Shown in pieces: positions 17,238 to 26,770 of a DNA stretch of 63,265 nucleotides. Numbering within the stretch: position 1 is the first letter of the stretch; every line of letters begins with the position of its first letter. The translations under genes were made by a program, and so were the position numbers. The notes below the pieces were generated by a model, which was given only the letters and a program-made list of their open reading frames with translations, was not told the origin of the DNA and made no database searches. The DNA lies in assembly GCA_902799185.1 (NCBI GenBank), contig CADBZO010000020.1, positions 1 through 63,265 on the forward strand. Direction: 5' to 3'. Origin of the DNA: an uncultured Bacteroidales bacterium (GTDB taxonomy: Bacteria; Bacteroidota; Bacteroidia; Bacteroidales; Paludibacteraceae).

Positions 17238-19508
17238 ATGAATACAAAGAGTTGGTATAAACCATTTATGATTTGGTTTTGGGGTCTCTTCATAGGAGGG
17301 ATTCTGGTGATATGGCTGGTAATGTGGCTCATCACCCGTGGTGTGTTAGGTTACCTGCCCCCATTGGAGGAGTTGCAGAACCCGAAGAACCGCTTTGCGA
17401 GCGAGATCATCTCGTCGGACATGCAGTCGCTGGGTCGCTATTACCGTTATGAGAACCGCGTAGGCGTGCAATACGACGACCTCTCGCCGGACCTCATCCA
17501 TGCGCTGATAGCCACAGAGGATGCACGTTTCTACGACCATACGGGCGTGGATTTCAAATCCATGTTCCGCGCAATCCTTAAGTTAGGCCGTGCCGGCGGT
17601 GGCTCCACCCTCACCCAGCAGTTAGCCAAGCAGTTATGGTCTCCGCGTGCGAACAATATTGTGGAGCGCGCCATGCAGAAGCCCATCGAATGGGTCATCG
17701 CCACGAAACTGGAGCGACTCTACTCGAAAGACGAGATCCTGGTGATGTATCTCAACCAGTTCGATTTCCTGTACAACGCCGTGGGTATCCAGTCAGCATC
17801 GCAAGTCTATTTCTCCACCACTCCGGCCAAACTGAAAATCGAGGAGGCGGCGATGTTAGTAGGCATGTGCAAGAATCCTTCGCTGTATAACCCGGTCCGT
17901 CATCCGCAGCGTGCGACCAACCGCCGCAACACGGTTCTCGGTCAGATGGAGAAATACGGCTATATAGACGAGGCGGCACGGGATTCGCTTGCAGCGCTAC
18001 CGTTAGAGTTACATTACCGCTCGGTGGATCACAAGCAAGGCATTGCTCCTTATTTCCGTGAGTACCTGCGCGGCGTGCTGACCGCCAAAGAGCCTAAAGA
18101 AAGCGACTACTCGGAGTGGAACAAACAGCAGTACAAACTGGATCTATGGCAATGGGAGAACAATCCGTTGTACGGTTTTTGCGAGAAGAACCACAAGCCG
18201 GACGGCTCCAAATACGACATTTATCAGGACGGTCTGAAGATCTACACGACCATTGACTCTCGCATGCAACGGTATGCCGAGGAAGCCGTGAGCGAGCATA
18301 TGCAGGCACAGCAGAAATCATTCTTCAAAGAGTTAAAACGCAAGAAATCAGCACCCTTCTCTTCGTCTCTGACGCAAGAGGAGATCCAGGGAATCATGAA
18401 CCGCTCCATGAAACAGACTGACCGTTACCGCAACATGAAGCGCGCCGGCGCAAGCCACGACTCCATTATGCGTTCGTTCAAAGAGCCGCGGGAGATGCAG
18501 GTGTTCACCTACGACCGCGGCATGATAGACACGACGATGAGTCCGTATGACTCGATCCGGTGGCAGAAAAGCTACCTACGTTGCGGATTCATGTCGATGG
18601 ATCCCCATACAGGTCATGTAAAGGCGTATGTAGGAGGACCTGATTTCGCACATTTCCAATACGATATGTGCACCAAAGGCCGTCGTCAGGTAGGCTCGAC
18701 CGTAAAGCCGTTCCTCTACACTTTAGCGATGGACGAAGGCATGTGGCCATGCGACAAGACCGTCAACGAACCTATCACCCTTATTGACGGCAACGGCGTC
18801 GAATGGACTCCCCGTGACACGCACGACAAGTACCGCGGCGACACAGTGACGCTAACTTGGGGACTGCAATACTCGTCCAACTGGATCTCCGCCTATCTGA
18901 TGTCCCTCTTCACGCCGGAACAGTTAGTGAAGATCATGCAGTCCTTCGGAATACAGGGGCAGTTGGACCCCGTGGTGTCACTCTGTCTGGGTCCATGCGA
19001 GGTAAGCGTGGAAGAGATGGTGGACGCCTACACGACGTTTGCCAACAAAGGTATCCGAACGGAACCGCTGTACGTGACACGTATCGAGGACAACAACGGC
19101 AACGTGATAGGAACGTTCACGCCTCGCACGCATGAGATCATCAGCGAGAGCACGGCTTACAAGATGATTTACATGCTCCGCCAAGTGCTGGACCACGGCA
19201 CCGGCGTGCGTGCGCGTTTCAAATACGGCATCACGGCGCCTATGGGTGGCAAGACCGGCACAACGAACAACAACTCCGACGGATGGTTCATGTGCTTCAC
19301 GCCTTCTCTGGTCAGCGGAACGTGGGTCGGCGGCGAGGACCGCGGCATCCATTTTGACACCATGGCGGAAGGTCAGGGTGCCTCAATGGCCTTGCCTATC
19401 TGCGCTCTGTACATGCAGAAAGTGCTGGCCGACGAGGAATTAGGTTACAGCCCGGAGGAGCAGTTTGACGTGCCGGCATGGTTCGACCCCGAAGAAGGAT
19501 GCAAGTAA
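17238..19508 (+). CDS. Class A penicillin-binding protein (PBP1A type)
   Basis: A 756-residue bifunctional peptidoglycan synthase. One N-terminal membrane anchor (about residues 11-34) is followed by a GT51 glycosyltransferase (ATEDARFYDHTGVDFKSMFR, GGSTLTQQLAKQLW) and a transpeptidase. The catalytic motifs are SxxK in GSTVKPFLYTLAMD, SSN in LQYSSNWISAYL and KTGTT. An insert of about 90 residues lies between GT51 and the catalytic region (KNHKPDGSKYDIY onwards). It acts in the periplasm. The gene stands between hemW and a TPR gene and follows hemW by 17 bases. Confidence 0.95.
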   Translation: MNTKSWYKPFMIWFWGLFIGGILVIWLVMWLITRGVLGYLPPLEELQNPKNRFASEIISSDMQSLGRYYRYENRVGVQYDDLSPDLIHALIATEDARFYDHTGVDFKSMFRAILKLGRAGGGSTLTQQLAKQLWSPRANNIVERAMQKPIEWVIATKLERLYSKDEILVMYLNQFDFLYNAVGIQSASQVYFSTTPAKLKIEEAAMLVGMCKNPSLYNPVRHPQRATNRRNTVLGQMEKYGYIDEAARDSLAALPLELHYRSVDHKQGIAPYFREYLRGVLTAKEPKESDYSEWNKQQYKLDLWQWENNPLYGFCEKNHKPDGSKYDIYQDGLKIYTTIDSRMQRYAEEAVSEHMQAQQKSFFKELKRKKSAPFSSSLTQEEIQGIMNRSMKQTDRYRNMKRAGASHDSIMRSFKEPREMQVFTYDRGMIDTTMSPYDSIRWQKSYLRCGFMSMDPHTGHVKAYVGGPDFAHFQYDMCTKGRRQVGSTVKPFLYTLAMDEGMWPCDKTVNEPITLIDGNGVEWTPRDTHDKYRGDTVTLTWGLQYSSNWISAYLMSLFTPEQLVKIMQSFGIQGQLDPVVSLCLGPCEVSVEEMVDAYTTFANKGIRTEPLYVTRIEDNNGNVIGTFTPRTHEIISESTAYKMIYMLRQVLDHGTGVRARFKYGITAPMGGKTGTTNNNSDGWFMCFTPSLVSGTWVGGEDRGIHFDTMAEGQGASMALPICALYMQKVLADEELGYSPEEQFDVPAWFDPEEGCK

Positions 19509-19550
19509 GGTGAAAAGTGAAAGGTGAAAGGTGAAAGGTGAAAAGTGAAA
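19509..19550 (+). repeat. Heptad tandem repeat, GGTGAAA x6
   Basis: Six 7-base units begin directly after the PBP stop. The GTG in the fifth unit (19538-19540) serves as the start codon of the TPR gene. Confidence 0.92.
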
Positions 19551-21562
19551 GGAAACATAGCACGATTGGATTGAGAGGAATCATATTCCTTTCACTTCTC
19601 AGTTTTCAATTTTCAATTTGCAATGCGCAGCTGAATACCGACCGCATCACAGCGATCGGCAGGAATGCGCTGTATTTCGAGGACTATGTGCTCTCCATCC
19701 AGTACTTCAACCAAGTGATCCGTCTCAAGCCATATCTCGCCGAGCCGTATTTCTACCGGTCGATAGCCAAGATCCAGTTGGAGGACTATCAGGGAGCCCT
19801 TCGCGACTGCAACGATGCGATAGAACGCAATCCTTTCTCGCCGGGTTATTACTACACCCGCGGGTATATCTACCGCCAACTGAACCGTTTGGACGAAGCC
19901 GAGAGAGACTACACGGAGGCACTGCATTTCGCGCCGGAGAACAAGACCTATATACTCCTACGCGCAGACACGCGTGCCTCAAACAAGCAGTACGATGCCG
20001 CGCTGGAAGACATCGCTCAGTTGCTGAAACGCGAGCCGCAGTCGGCGTCCGTCTGGGGCGAGAAAGGACACATCTGTATTCTGAAAAAAGACACACTCAG
20101 CGCGTTAGAGGCTTTTGAAGAGGCCGCCAAATACGACAAGAGCAATCCCGCCGTATGGTCGGCACTGGGTGTGACTAACCTGATGCTGGAACATGAGGAA
20201 GACGCGTACGTGCAGTTGACCCAGGCCATCAACTTAGGTTCCAAATGGGCCGGCGACTATATCAACCGCGGTGTAATCCATTACCGGTGGCATAACTACC
20301 GCGGTGCACTCTCAGACTACGACCAAGCCGTCAAACTGGCGCCGCGCGATGCCGACTGCTATTACAACCGTGGCGTGCTTCGCCAAGAGGTAGGCGATTA
20401 TAACCGTGCGCTGGAGGATTTCCATACTGCCATTGCCTTAGCGCCCGAACGGACGGAGATGCGCTACCAGCGTGCGCTGGTGGAGATGCAACTCAAGCAA
20501 TGGAAAGCCGTCATTAGCGATCTGGACACCCTGATAGCCCGCTATCCGTATTTCCTCCCCGCCTATTACATGGCCGCGCAGGCATATACGCAACAGGGCA
20601 ACAGCACTACAGCGTACCGCTACCGCCAGAAGGCCTACGACCTGGAGCAACGCAAAGACGAGATCCAGACGCAGCAAGCGTCTCAACCCCATACAGACGT
20701 GACCATCGCCGAGGCACAACCGCAGAAGAAAGACCGTCGCAAGGAGTTCTCCGCTTCTACGGCGCAGAACCGCAACGACATCCCGGAGGAGGAACAGAAA
20801 TACGACTCGGAGACCCGCGGCACCGTACAGAAACGCTACCAGGACGTCGTGAACGAGCCGAATATCGTACTCAGCTATTACAGCCAGGACATGAGTCTTA
20901 GACGGACTAATTACTACCACCCGATAGTAGATATCATCAATAAAAGCGGGGTGCTTCCGGCTGCGCTACGGTTCACTCCCCAGGAGCTGGCACTGACAGC
21001 CGAGATGGTGGATTTCCATTTCTCGGAGATCACCCGTCTGTCCCGTATGATAGACGAAGCGCCTACCGCGGAGCTGTGTTTCACCCGGGCTATCGAGTTT
21101 GCCGTCGTACAAGACTACGCGAGTGCAATAGACGATTGCACGCGTGCACTCAATTTCGCAGAACTCTCTCCCATGCTGGCAACTGTAATTACTTTCTGCC
21201 GCGCCAACTGGCGATACCGGTTGCTGGAATACAAACGCGCTACGGGCGAACAGGAGAACACCGTGAACATGGATTACGATATCATGCTGCGCGACTACGA
21301 CCAGGTGATCCGCCGCCAGCCGGACTTTGCGTTTGCGTATTACAACAAAGCCAATATCCTCTGTGCCCAGCGGGAATGGAAAGACGCTATAGATTATTAC
21401 ACGCGTACTCTCCGGATAGACCCGGATTGCGCGGAGGCGTACTTCAACCGGGGACTGACATATGTCTATACCGGCGAGAACGAGAAAGGTCTCTCGGATC
21501 TGTCCAAAGCCGGCGAGTTAGGTATGTATCAGGCCTATAACATGATCACGAGATTCAAATAA
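19538..21562 (+). CDS. Secreted tetratricopeptide repeat protein
   Basis: A 674-residue protein with a signal peptide and about ten TPRs in two blocks (roughly 45-385 and 490-665; for example YDAALEDIAQLLKREPQSASVW and CAEAYFNRGLTYVYTGENEKG). A linker of low complexity with a KKDRRKE patch (about 395-430) separates them. It probably scaffolds proteins in the periplasm; no partner is evident. The GTG start at 19538 comes from the preceding repeat and gives a basic n-region (MKSERKHS). The hydrophobic core of the signal peptide (LLSFQFSICN) is encoded by a second block of four heptads at 19595-19622. Confidence 0.88.
   Translation: MKSERKHSTIGLRGIIFLSLLSFQFSICNAQLNTDRITAIGRNALYFEDYVLSIQYFNQVIRLKPYLAEPYFYRSIAKIQLEDYQGALRDCNDAIERNPFSPGYYYTRGYIYRQLNRLDEAERDYTEALHFAPENKTYILLRADTRASNKQYDAALEDIAQLLKREPQSASVWGEKGHICILKKDTLSALEAFEEAAKYDKSNPAVWSALGVTNLMLEHEEDAYVQLTQAINLGSKWAGDYINRGVIHYRWHNYRGALSDYDQAVKLAPRDADCYYNRGVLRQEVGDYNRALEDFHTAIALAPERTEMRYQRALVEMQLKQWKAVISDLDTLIARYPYFLPAYYMAAQAYTQQGNSTTAYRYRQKAYDLEQRKDEIQTQQASQPHTDVTIAEAQPQKKDRRKEFSASTAQNRNDIPEEEQKYDSETRGTVQKRYQDVVNEPNIVLSYYSQDMSLRRTNYYHPIVDIINKSGVLPAALRFTPQELALTAEMVDFHFSEITRLSRMIDEAPTAELCFTRAIEFAVVQDYASAIDDCTRALNFAELSPMLATVITFCRANWRYRLLEYKRATGEQENTVNMDYDIMLRDYDQVIRRQPDFAFAYYNKANILCAQREWKDAIDYYTRTLRIDPDCAEAYFNRGLTYVYTGENEKGLSDLSKAGELGMYQAYNMITRFK
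19595..19622 (+). repeat. Heptad repeat encoding a signal-peptide core
   Basis: Four 7-base units (CTTCTCA, GTTTTCA, ATTTTCA, ATTTGCA) encode LLSFQFSICN, the hydrophobic core before the predicted cleavage site of the TPR protein. Confidence 0.8.
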
Positions 21563-21597
21563 GGTGAAAAGTGAAAGGTGAAAAGTGAAAGGTGAAA
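21563..21597 (+). repeat. Heptad tandem repeat, GGTGAAA/AGTGAAA x5
   Basis: Five 7-base units follow the TPR gene stop without a gap. The GTG in the fourth unit is the probable start of the TraB/GumN gene (21585), and units four and five encode its basic n-region. Confidence 0.92.
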
Positions 21598-22496
21598 GGA
21601 GACATAGTAGTAGAAAATGGCTGTGGGTAACGGTTCTGTTCGTTCTGTGCATTTCGGAATGCCGTGCCCAACTGCTCTACGAGATCAGCGGCAGAGGTGC
21701 CCGTCAGAAATCGTATCTGCTGGCAACCAACCGTTATGTAGAGATGCAGTTTTTAGACACCATTCCGAACGTGTTCAAATGCTTCAGCCGCTGCAACCGC
21801 GTCGTCACGGAGTTTGCCATGCAGGACTACGAGGCCCTCTCCGCTTTGCGCCAAGCCGCCCTGCTCCCCGACTCTATCAAGTTGAGCAATTTCTACAGCG
21901 AAAGCGAATATCAAGAGATAGACAACGGCCTTCGCATAAACATAGGGATGGGCATGGATAAATTATGCCGGATGAAGCCATCGTATCTGACAGAGCTCTA
22001 CAGGACTGAACTGATGAAGCAATGGATGCAATACGACGAGCAGAAATCCATGGAGAGTTTCTTTGAGGCAGTGGCGGCAGAAAGAGACATGCCGGTAACG
22101 GGATTAGACAATATAGGCGAGACGATGTACATGCTTTTCGACCGCGAGCCGTTTGAATGGCAGTGCCGCGAGCTGCTCAAAGTAGTGGAATATCCGGAGA
22201 ACGAGGTGAAGCAGGAACGAGCCATCAAAGCCATGTACCGCGACGGACGCCTGACAGATATCTCTTATCAGGTAGAAGGGCCGAACAATACCAGCTCTAT
22301 CTCTTATTCGGACTATCAGGTCTATTGCCAACGGAACGAACAATGGGTTAAAAGGCTGCAACCGTACCTGAGCAAAGGCGGCGTATTCATTACGCTCAAT
22401 GCCATCTATTTAGGCGGCGACAAAGGATTGATAGCCCAACTGCGCGCGGCCGGCTACCGCGTTCGCCCAGTGAACAGAAATACAAAAATCAAATAA
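21585..22496 (+). CDS. TraB/GumN family protein
   Basis: A 303-residue TraB/GumN-type protein with a signal peptide (MKGERRHSSRKWLWVTVLFVL, Ala-Gln after CRAQ). The TraB fold is suggested by LLYEISGRGARQKSYLLATNR at the mature start, DMPVTGLDNIGETMYMLF and the C-terminal GGVFITLNAIYLGGDKGLIAQLRAAGYRVRPV block. The canonical GxxH near the start appears altered (ATNR instead of the usual GTxH), so any metalloprotease-like activity is doubtful. The GTG start is provided by the repeat; no ATG fits the signal peptide. Confidence 0.8.
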   Translation: MKGERRHSSRKWLWVTVLFVLCISECRAQLLYEISGRGARQKSYLLATNRYVEMQFLDTIPNVFKCFSRCNRVVTEFAMQDYEALSALRQAALLPDSIKLSNFYSESEYQEIDNGLRINIGMGMDKLCRMKPSYLTELYRTELMKQWMQYDEQKSMESFFEAVAAERDMPVTGLDNIGETMYMLFDREPFEWQCRELLKVVEYPENEVKQERAIKAMYRDGRLTDISYQVEGPNNTSSISYSDYQVYCQRNEQWVKRLQPYLSKGGVFITLNAIYLGGDKGLIAQLRAAGYRVRPVNRNTKIK

Positions 22497-22502
22497 GGTA
22501 AT

Positions 22503-23060
22503 ATGAAAAAGATGTTATGGATGTGTGCAGCCCTTGTGATAGCTGCCACAATGAGTGCTGCAGAACGCGGCAAGTTCATCCACGTGGATGCTACGGTCAA
22601 CAAGAACCTCAAGCCGCAACTGGCTTTCAGTCAGAAGAAGGCGGAAGGACAGGACGTCACCACCCTGCTGGTGCAGACGGTGAATGTAAACGGGTTCAAC
22701 GAGTTCAACGACGCTTCACGTGTGCTGATGCGTTTTACGGACGGTAAGATGGTCCGACTCAACCGCGTAGCCGGTTCGGCAGTAGCCACTCGCAAGTACA
22801 GCAAGAAAAACGGCACTGCTACAATCTCTTATTACGAGACCGTGACGGAATACGAGGTACTGCCGGAGGTGATTGAAGCGCTGGAAGCCGGCACCGCCAT
22901 CATCAAAGTGCGCATCGTATTCAAGGAGAACGAATCGAAAGACTACGACATAGCCGAAGGTTACCAACCGAAGATGGCAGCCGATTTGCTGAAGTCATAC
23001 CAGGAAGCCGTTAGCAAAAACCAGAAAGCTAACAGCGACATGAGCGATGAGGATTTCTAA
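22503..23060 (+). CDS. Secreted protein of unknown function
   Basis: A 185-residue protein with a clear signal peptide (MKKMLWMCAALVIAATMSAA), which I do not recognise. The mature part is small, mixed charge and probably beta-rich (MRFTDGKMVRLNRV, TATISYYETVTEYEVLP), ending in an acidic tail (SDMSDEDF). It lies six bases after the TraB/GumN gene and overlaps the following amidase-like gene by 14 bases, so it belongs to the same secreted-protein operon. Confidence 0.8.
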   Translation: MKKMLWMCAALVIAATMSAAERGKFIHVDATVNKNLKPQLAFSQKKAEGQDVTTLLVQTVNVNGFNEFNDASRVLMRFTDGKMVRLNRVAGSAVATRKYSKKNGTATISYYETVTEYEVLPEVIEALEAGTAIIKVRIVFKENESKDYDIAEGYQPKMAADLLKSYQEAVSKNQKANSDMSDEDF

Positions 23061-25296
23061 ACGTCTCGTAATAATCGGTCTGGCCTCCCTGCTCCTCTGC
23101 CCCGCCAAGGCGCAGATCGGCATGCAGGAATTAGGTGATTCGCTGACGGCCTATACGGGTTTCTCACCCGTGTGGGCTCCTGCCGTGCGGGTAAAGAACC
23201 TGCGGGTGAACGGCAATAACGTGACGGTCAAAACGAATACCACGCTCCGTGACGTACGCTGGACGCCGGAGAGCGTGGCTCAACTCAAACGCAAAGTCAG
23301 CCTTTGGGTGCTCGGTCATGAGAAAGGCAAAGTGACTATCCAAGCAGGCAGAACAAATATTGAGGAACTGGTCACCGAGTGCGCCAAGAACCCGGGAAAC
23401 GGTCTTTACAAACAAGCCGACCTGACTGACCGTCAGATAGTACTCTACCCCAGCCACGGCTTGTATTTCAACCACAAACGCGACGAATGGATCTGGCAAC
23501 GCGCGACCCTCTGGACGACGGTGGAGGATCTGTACAGCCATGAGTATGTGCGCCTCATCACCCGCATGCTGGAGAACGCCGGCGCTACGGTGCTCTCCCC
23601 CCGTGCCGGTCTTGAGCAGCAACAGCCCGGGCTTTCCGGCATGCCGCAATGGACAGAAGGCGCGCGGTATTGGCTCGCCTCGCAGAAAACGGACTCTACC
23701 CTATGGAACCTCTATGAGGGAGACGAGTATAAAGACGACATGAAATGCCGTGCGATGTGGGTGAACTCCCTTCCGGGAACAACCGATCTGTGTCTGGCGC
23801 TTCATACAGACGGACTGGACAGCGGCAACGACAGTACGATAATTGGTACGCTGGCTATCTACACCGCCAAAGACGATGAGGGCAACACCAGGCTTCGTGA
23901 CGGCCGTGACCGCGAGAAGACCAACCGCAATCTGGCTGACCGGATACAAACCCAGGTAATACAAGACCTGCAGACTGTAGCACCGGAGTGGACCCGACGG
24001 CAACTCAAAGAAGCCAACTACTGCGAGAGCCGTGTCCCCGTTGTGCCGAGTATCATCCTGGAGCTACTGAGCCACAAGAACATGGCGGATATGCGTTACG
24101 GTCTGGATCCCGCCTTCCGGTTCAAGGCCTCGCGGGCGGTATATAAAGGTATATTGCGATATCTCAACGGCAAGTCGGCTGTCGTGCAACCGCTGCCGAT
24201 AAAGGATTTAGGTATCCAAATCACGCCAGACGGCGGTGCTACGGTCCAAGGAGCATTGCGGTGGAGACCTGTCCGGGACACACTGGAGCCAAGCGCCACT
24301 CCGACCTATTACATGGTATATATCCAAGCCAATGACGGCGAATGGGACGTGCAGCAGGTGGAAAACGACACAGTGCTCACGGTGGAATTGCAACGGAGTG
24401 TGAAATACGACTACTACGTAGTAGCCGGCAACGAGGGGGGGCTCTCCTTTCCTTCTCCGGTGGTCAGTGCCTATTGTGCTTCCGTACCGGAAGAGACAGA
24501 GAAAGAGCGTTTTGCGCTGGTGATAGATGCGTTTGACGAAGTGTACGGCGTGGAATGGTTTGCAGACTCCACGTACGCAGGTATCGTACCGGGTTCGTAT
24601 GCCTGCGAGGATGGCTTCTCGTGTTCGTACATCGGCCAGCAATGGGATTACCGGCGTAGCAGCCAGTGGACCAACGACGACAACTGCGGCTGGGGCGCCT
24701 GCTACCGCGACCATGCAGGCCAACTGACAGTAGGCAACACGCATGACTGGAGTTCGCAGCACGGGCGGGCATTAAGAAAGATGAAGCTATCGTACGCCTC
24801 CTGTACGGCAGGCATGGCCGGTCTCTACCGTCCGCAGTGCAGTGAGATCCGTCTGATGGATGTCATCTGCGGCAGGAACCGCAGTCCGCTTAACGACTCT
24901 CTTTACACGGTTATGTCTTCGTATCTTGACCAAGGCGGCCGAGTGCTACTCAGTACCGACCATTTCAGTGCGATAGACCGGAGGTGGGCAAAGACATATC
25001 TTCATGCGTCCGCTTATGCGGCACAAGCCACCCGCAGCGGAAGGGTAAAGGGGATTCGTCACCGGTTGTTCCACCTGGTCTTGGAGCCCAACGAAGAACA
25101 ACTCTTCACCTGCCATCCTGAGGCACTTATGCCGACAGACACTACGGCTATCCGACTCGCCACTTATGAGGATATGCGATGCCCTGCGGCAGTAGGATAC
25201 GAACGCAAGACAGTGGTATTCGGCTTCCCGCTGGAGGCCGTCATGGAGTTTGACAAGATTTACCGCCATTCCGTAGAATGGCTGTTAGACAAATAG
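23047..25296 (+). CDS. Secreted amidase-like / golvesin-type protein
   Basis: A 749-residue secreted protein resembling Bacteroidales proteins annotated as xanthan lyase or N-acetylmuramoyl-L-alanine amidase. A signal peptide (KRLVIIGLASLLLCPAKAQ) is followed by an Amidase_3-like region (about 130-370: IVLYPSHGLYFNHKRDEW, LALHTDG, SIILELLSHKN), a fibronectin-like segment (about 400-475) and a C-terminal domain with many aromatics and repeated YSVEW-type motifs. Zn-binding is plausible from H in SHG, H in LHTDG and E in ILELLSH, but I cannot confirm it. The start overlaps the upstream gene by 14 bases. Confidence 0.7.
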   Translation: MRISKRLVIIGLASLLLCPAKAQIGMQELGDSLTAYTGFSPVWAPAVRVKNLRVNGNNVTVKTNTTLRDVRWTPESVAQLKRKVSLWVLGHEKGKVTIQAGRTNIEELVTECAKNPGNGLYKQADLTDRQIVLYPSHGLYFNHKRDEWIWQRATLWTTVEDLYSHEYVRLITRMLENAGATVLSPRAGLEQQQPGLSGMPQWTEGARYWLASQKTDSTLWNLYEGDEYKDDMKCRAMWVNSLPGTTDLCLALHTDGLDSGNDSTIIGTLAIYTAKDDEGNTRLRDGRDREKTNRNLADRIQTQVIQDLQTVAPEWTRRQLKEANYCESRVPVVPSIILELLSHKNMADMRYGLDPAFRFKASRAVYKGILRYLNGKSAVVQPLPIKDLGIQITPDGGATVQGALRWRPVRDTLEPSATPTYYMVYIQANDGEWDVQQVENDTVLTVELQRSVKYDYYVVAGNEGGLSFPSPVVSAYCASVPEETEKERFALVIDAFDEVYGVEWFADSTYAGIVPGSYACEDGFSCSYIGQQWDYRRSSQWTNDDNCGWGACYRDHAGQLTVGNTHDWSSQHGRALRKMKLSYASCTAGMAGLYRPQCSEIRLMDVICGRNRSPLNDSLYTVMSSYLDQGGRVLLSTDHFSAIDRRWAKTYLHASAYAAQATRSGRVKGIRHRLFHLVLEPNEEQLFTCHPEALMPTDTTAIRLATYEDMRCPAAVGYERKTVVFGFPLEAVMEFDKIYRHSVEWLLDK

Positions 25297-25305
25297 ATAT
25301 CATTT

Positions 25306-26739
25306 ATGGCAAAAAAGAAGAATTTACCTGTTTTTGAACATATCACCATCAGCGGTGTGGCCGCAGAAGGCAAGGCGCTGGTGCGTATCAACGACATCGT
25401 GACGTTTGTCCCCAACTGCGTACCGGGCGATGTGGTAGATCTGCAAATCACGAAGAAGAAACACTCGTTCATGGAGGGCAAAGTGCTTCGTCTGGTACAA
25501 CCGAGCACCACCCGATGCGCAGCACGGTGCAAACATTTCGGCGTGTGCGGAGGGTGCAAATGGCAGATTCTGCCGTACGAGGAGCAGTTGCGATACAAAC
25601 AACAGCAGATTGTGGACAACCTGACGCGTATCGGCAAAATCGAGTTGCCCGAGATCAGTCCTATCCTCGGCTCGAAACATATCTACGAATACCGCAACAA
25701 GCTGGAGTTCACTTGCGCGGACCGTAAATGGCTGCCGTGGGAGACGATAGAAGCAGCAGGCGGATTGGACCAGATTGATCCGACCTACGGCTTGGGCTTC
25801 CATATCCCCAACTGCTTTGACAAAGTGCTGGATATAGAGGAGTGCCATCTGATGCCGGAGATCAACAACCGGATACGCAACGGCGTACGTGAATACGCTC
25901 GGGCACACGGGCTCACATTCTATAACGAACACACGCACGAGGGACTGCTCAGGACACTTATCCTGCGTAACAACCACAAGGGCGAACTCATGTTAGTCGT
26001 CTCCTTCGGGGAGAAAGTCGAAAGTCAAAAGTCGAAAGTCGAAAGCTTTCTGGAGTACCTGCATCAGGAGTTTCCGGAGATTATCTCGCTGCAATATGTA
26101 GAGAACCTGAAATACAACGACACTATCGGCGATCTGGACGTGAAAGTCTATTTCGGTCAGGACCATATCATCGAGGAGATGGAAGGGCTGCAATTCAAAG
26201 TAGGTCCCAAATCGTTCTACCAGACGAATACCGAGCAGGCTTACGAGTTATACAAAGTGGCGCGTGAGTTTGCCGGGCTGACAGGAAATGAGTTGGTTTA
26301 CGACCTCTATACCGGCACCGGAACGATAGCCAATTTCGTTGCCCGTAACGCCAAACGGGTCATCGGTATCGAGTATGTGCCCGAAGCGATTGAAGACGCA
26401 AAAGTCAATTCGAAGATCAACGGGATTGAGAATACTCTCTTCTTCGCAGGCGACATGAAGGATATTCTGAATGACGATTTCGTAGCCCGATATGGTCGTC
26501 CGGATGTCATCATCACCGATCCTCCGCGCGCCGGTATGCATGAGGATGTAATAAATGTGATCCTTCATGCGGAGCCCAAAAAGATTGTATATGTCAGCTG
26601 CAACCCGGCTACCCAAGCCCGTGATCTGCAACTGCTGGACGCCAAATACAAAGTGACCAAAGTACAGCCGGTGGATATGTTCCCGCATACCCAGCACGTG
26701 GAGAATGTGGTGCAATTAGAATTGAAAGGTGAAAATTGA
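25306..26739 (+). CDS. rlmD: 23S rRNA (uracil-1939-C5)-methyltransferase, RlmD type
   Basis: A 477-residue class I SAM methyltransferase of the RumA/RlmD family. It has an N-terminal TRAM domain (about 10-65), a 4Fe-4S cysteine cluster (CAARCKHFGVCGGC, about 68-82), SAM-binding VYDLYTGTGTIANFVA and the catalytic VSCNPATQARDL. Other members of this COG modify different uracils or tRNA, so the exact site is inferred. Residues about 237-246 (KVESQKSKVE) are encoded by a block of four heptads, an in-frame insertion. The C-terminal LKGEN and the stop are also made of heptads. Confidence 0.9.
   Translation: MAKKKNLPVFEHITISGVAAEGKALVRINDIVTFVPNCVPGDVVDLQITKKKHSFMEGKVLRLVQPSTTRCAARCKHFGVCGGCKWQILPYEEQLRYKQQQIVDNLTRIGKIELPEISPILGSKHIYEYRNKLEFTCADRKWLPWETIEAAGGLDQIDPTYGLGFHIPNCFDKVLDIEECHLMPEINNRIRNGVREYARAHGLTFYNEHTHEGLLRTLILRNNHKGELMLVVSFGEKVESQKSKVESFLEYLHQEFPEIISLQYVENLKYNDTIGDLDVKVYFGQDHIIEEMEGLQFKVGPKSFYQTNTEQAYELYKVAREFAGLTGNELVYDLYTGTGTIANFVARNAKRVIGIEYVPEAIEDAKVNSKINGIENTLFFAGDMKDILNDDFVARYGRPDVIITDPPRAGMHEDVINVILHAEPKKIVYVSCNPATQARDLQLLDAKYKVTKVQPVDMFPHTQHVENVVQLELKGEN
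26015..26042 (+). repeat. Heptad repeat inside rlmD
   Basis: Four 7-base units (AAGTCGA, AAGTCAA, AAGTCGA, AAGTCGA) are translated as KVESQKSKVE. The same word occurs between yebC and rsmG at 35243-35270. Confidence 0.88.
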
Positions 26740-26768
26740 AAGGTGAAAATTGAAAGGTGAAAGGTGAA
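26720..26768 (+). repeat. Heptad tandem repeat, AATTGAA/AGGTGAA x7
   Basis: Seven 7-base units contain the rlmD stop (TGA 26737-26739) and end two bases before the ATG of the protease gene. Confidence 0.92.
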
Positions 26769-26770
26769 AA

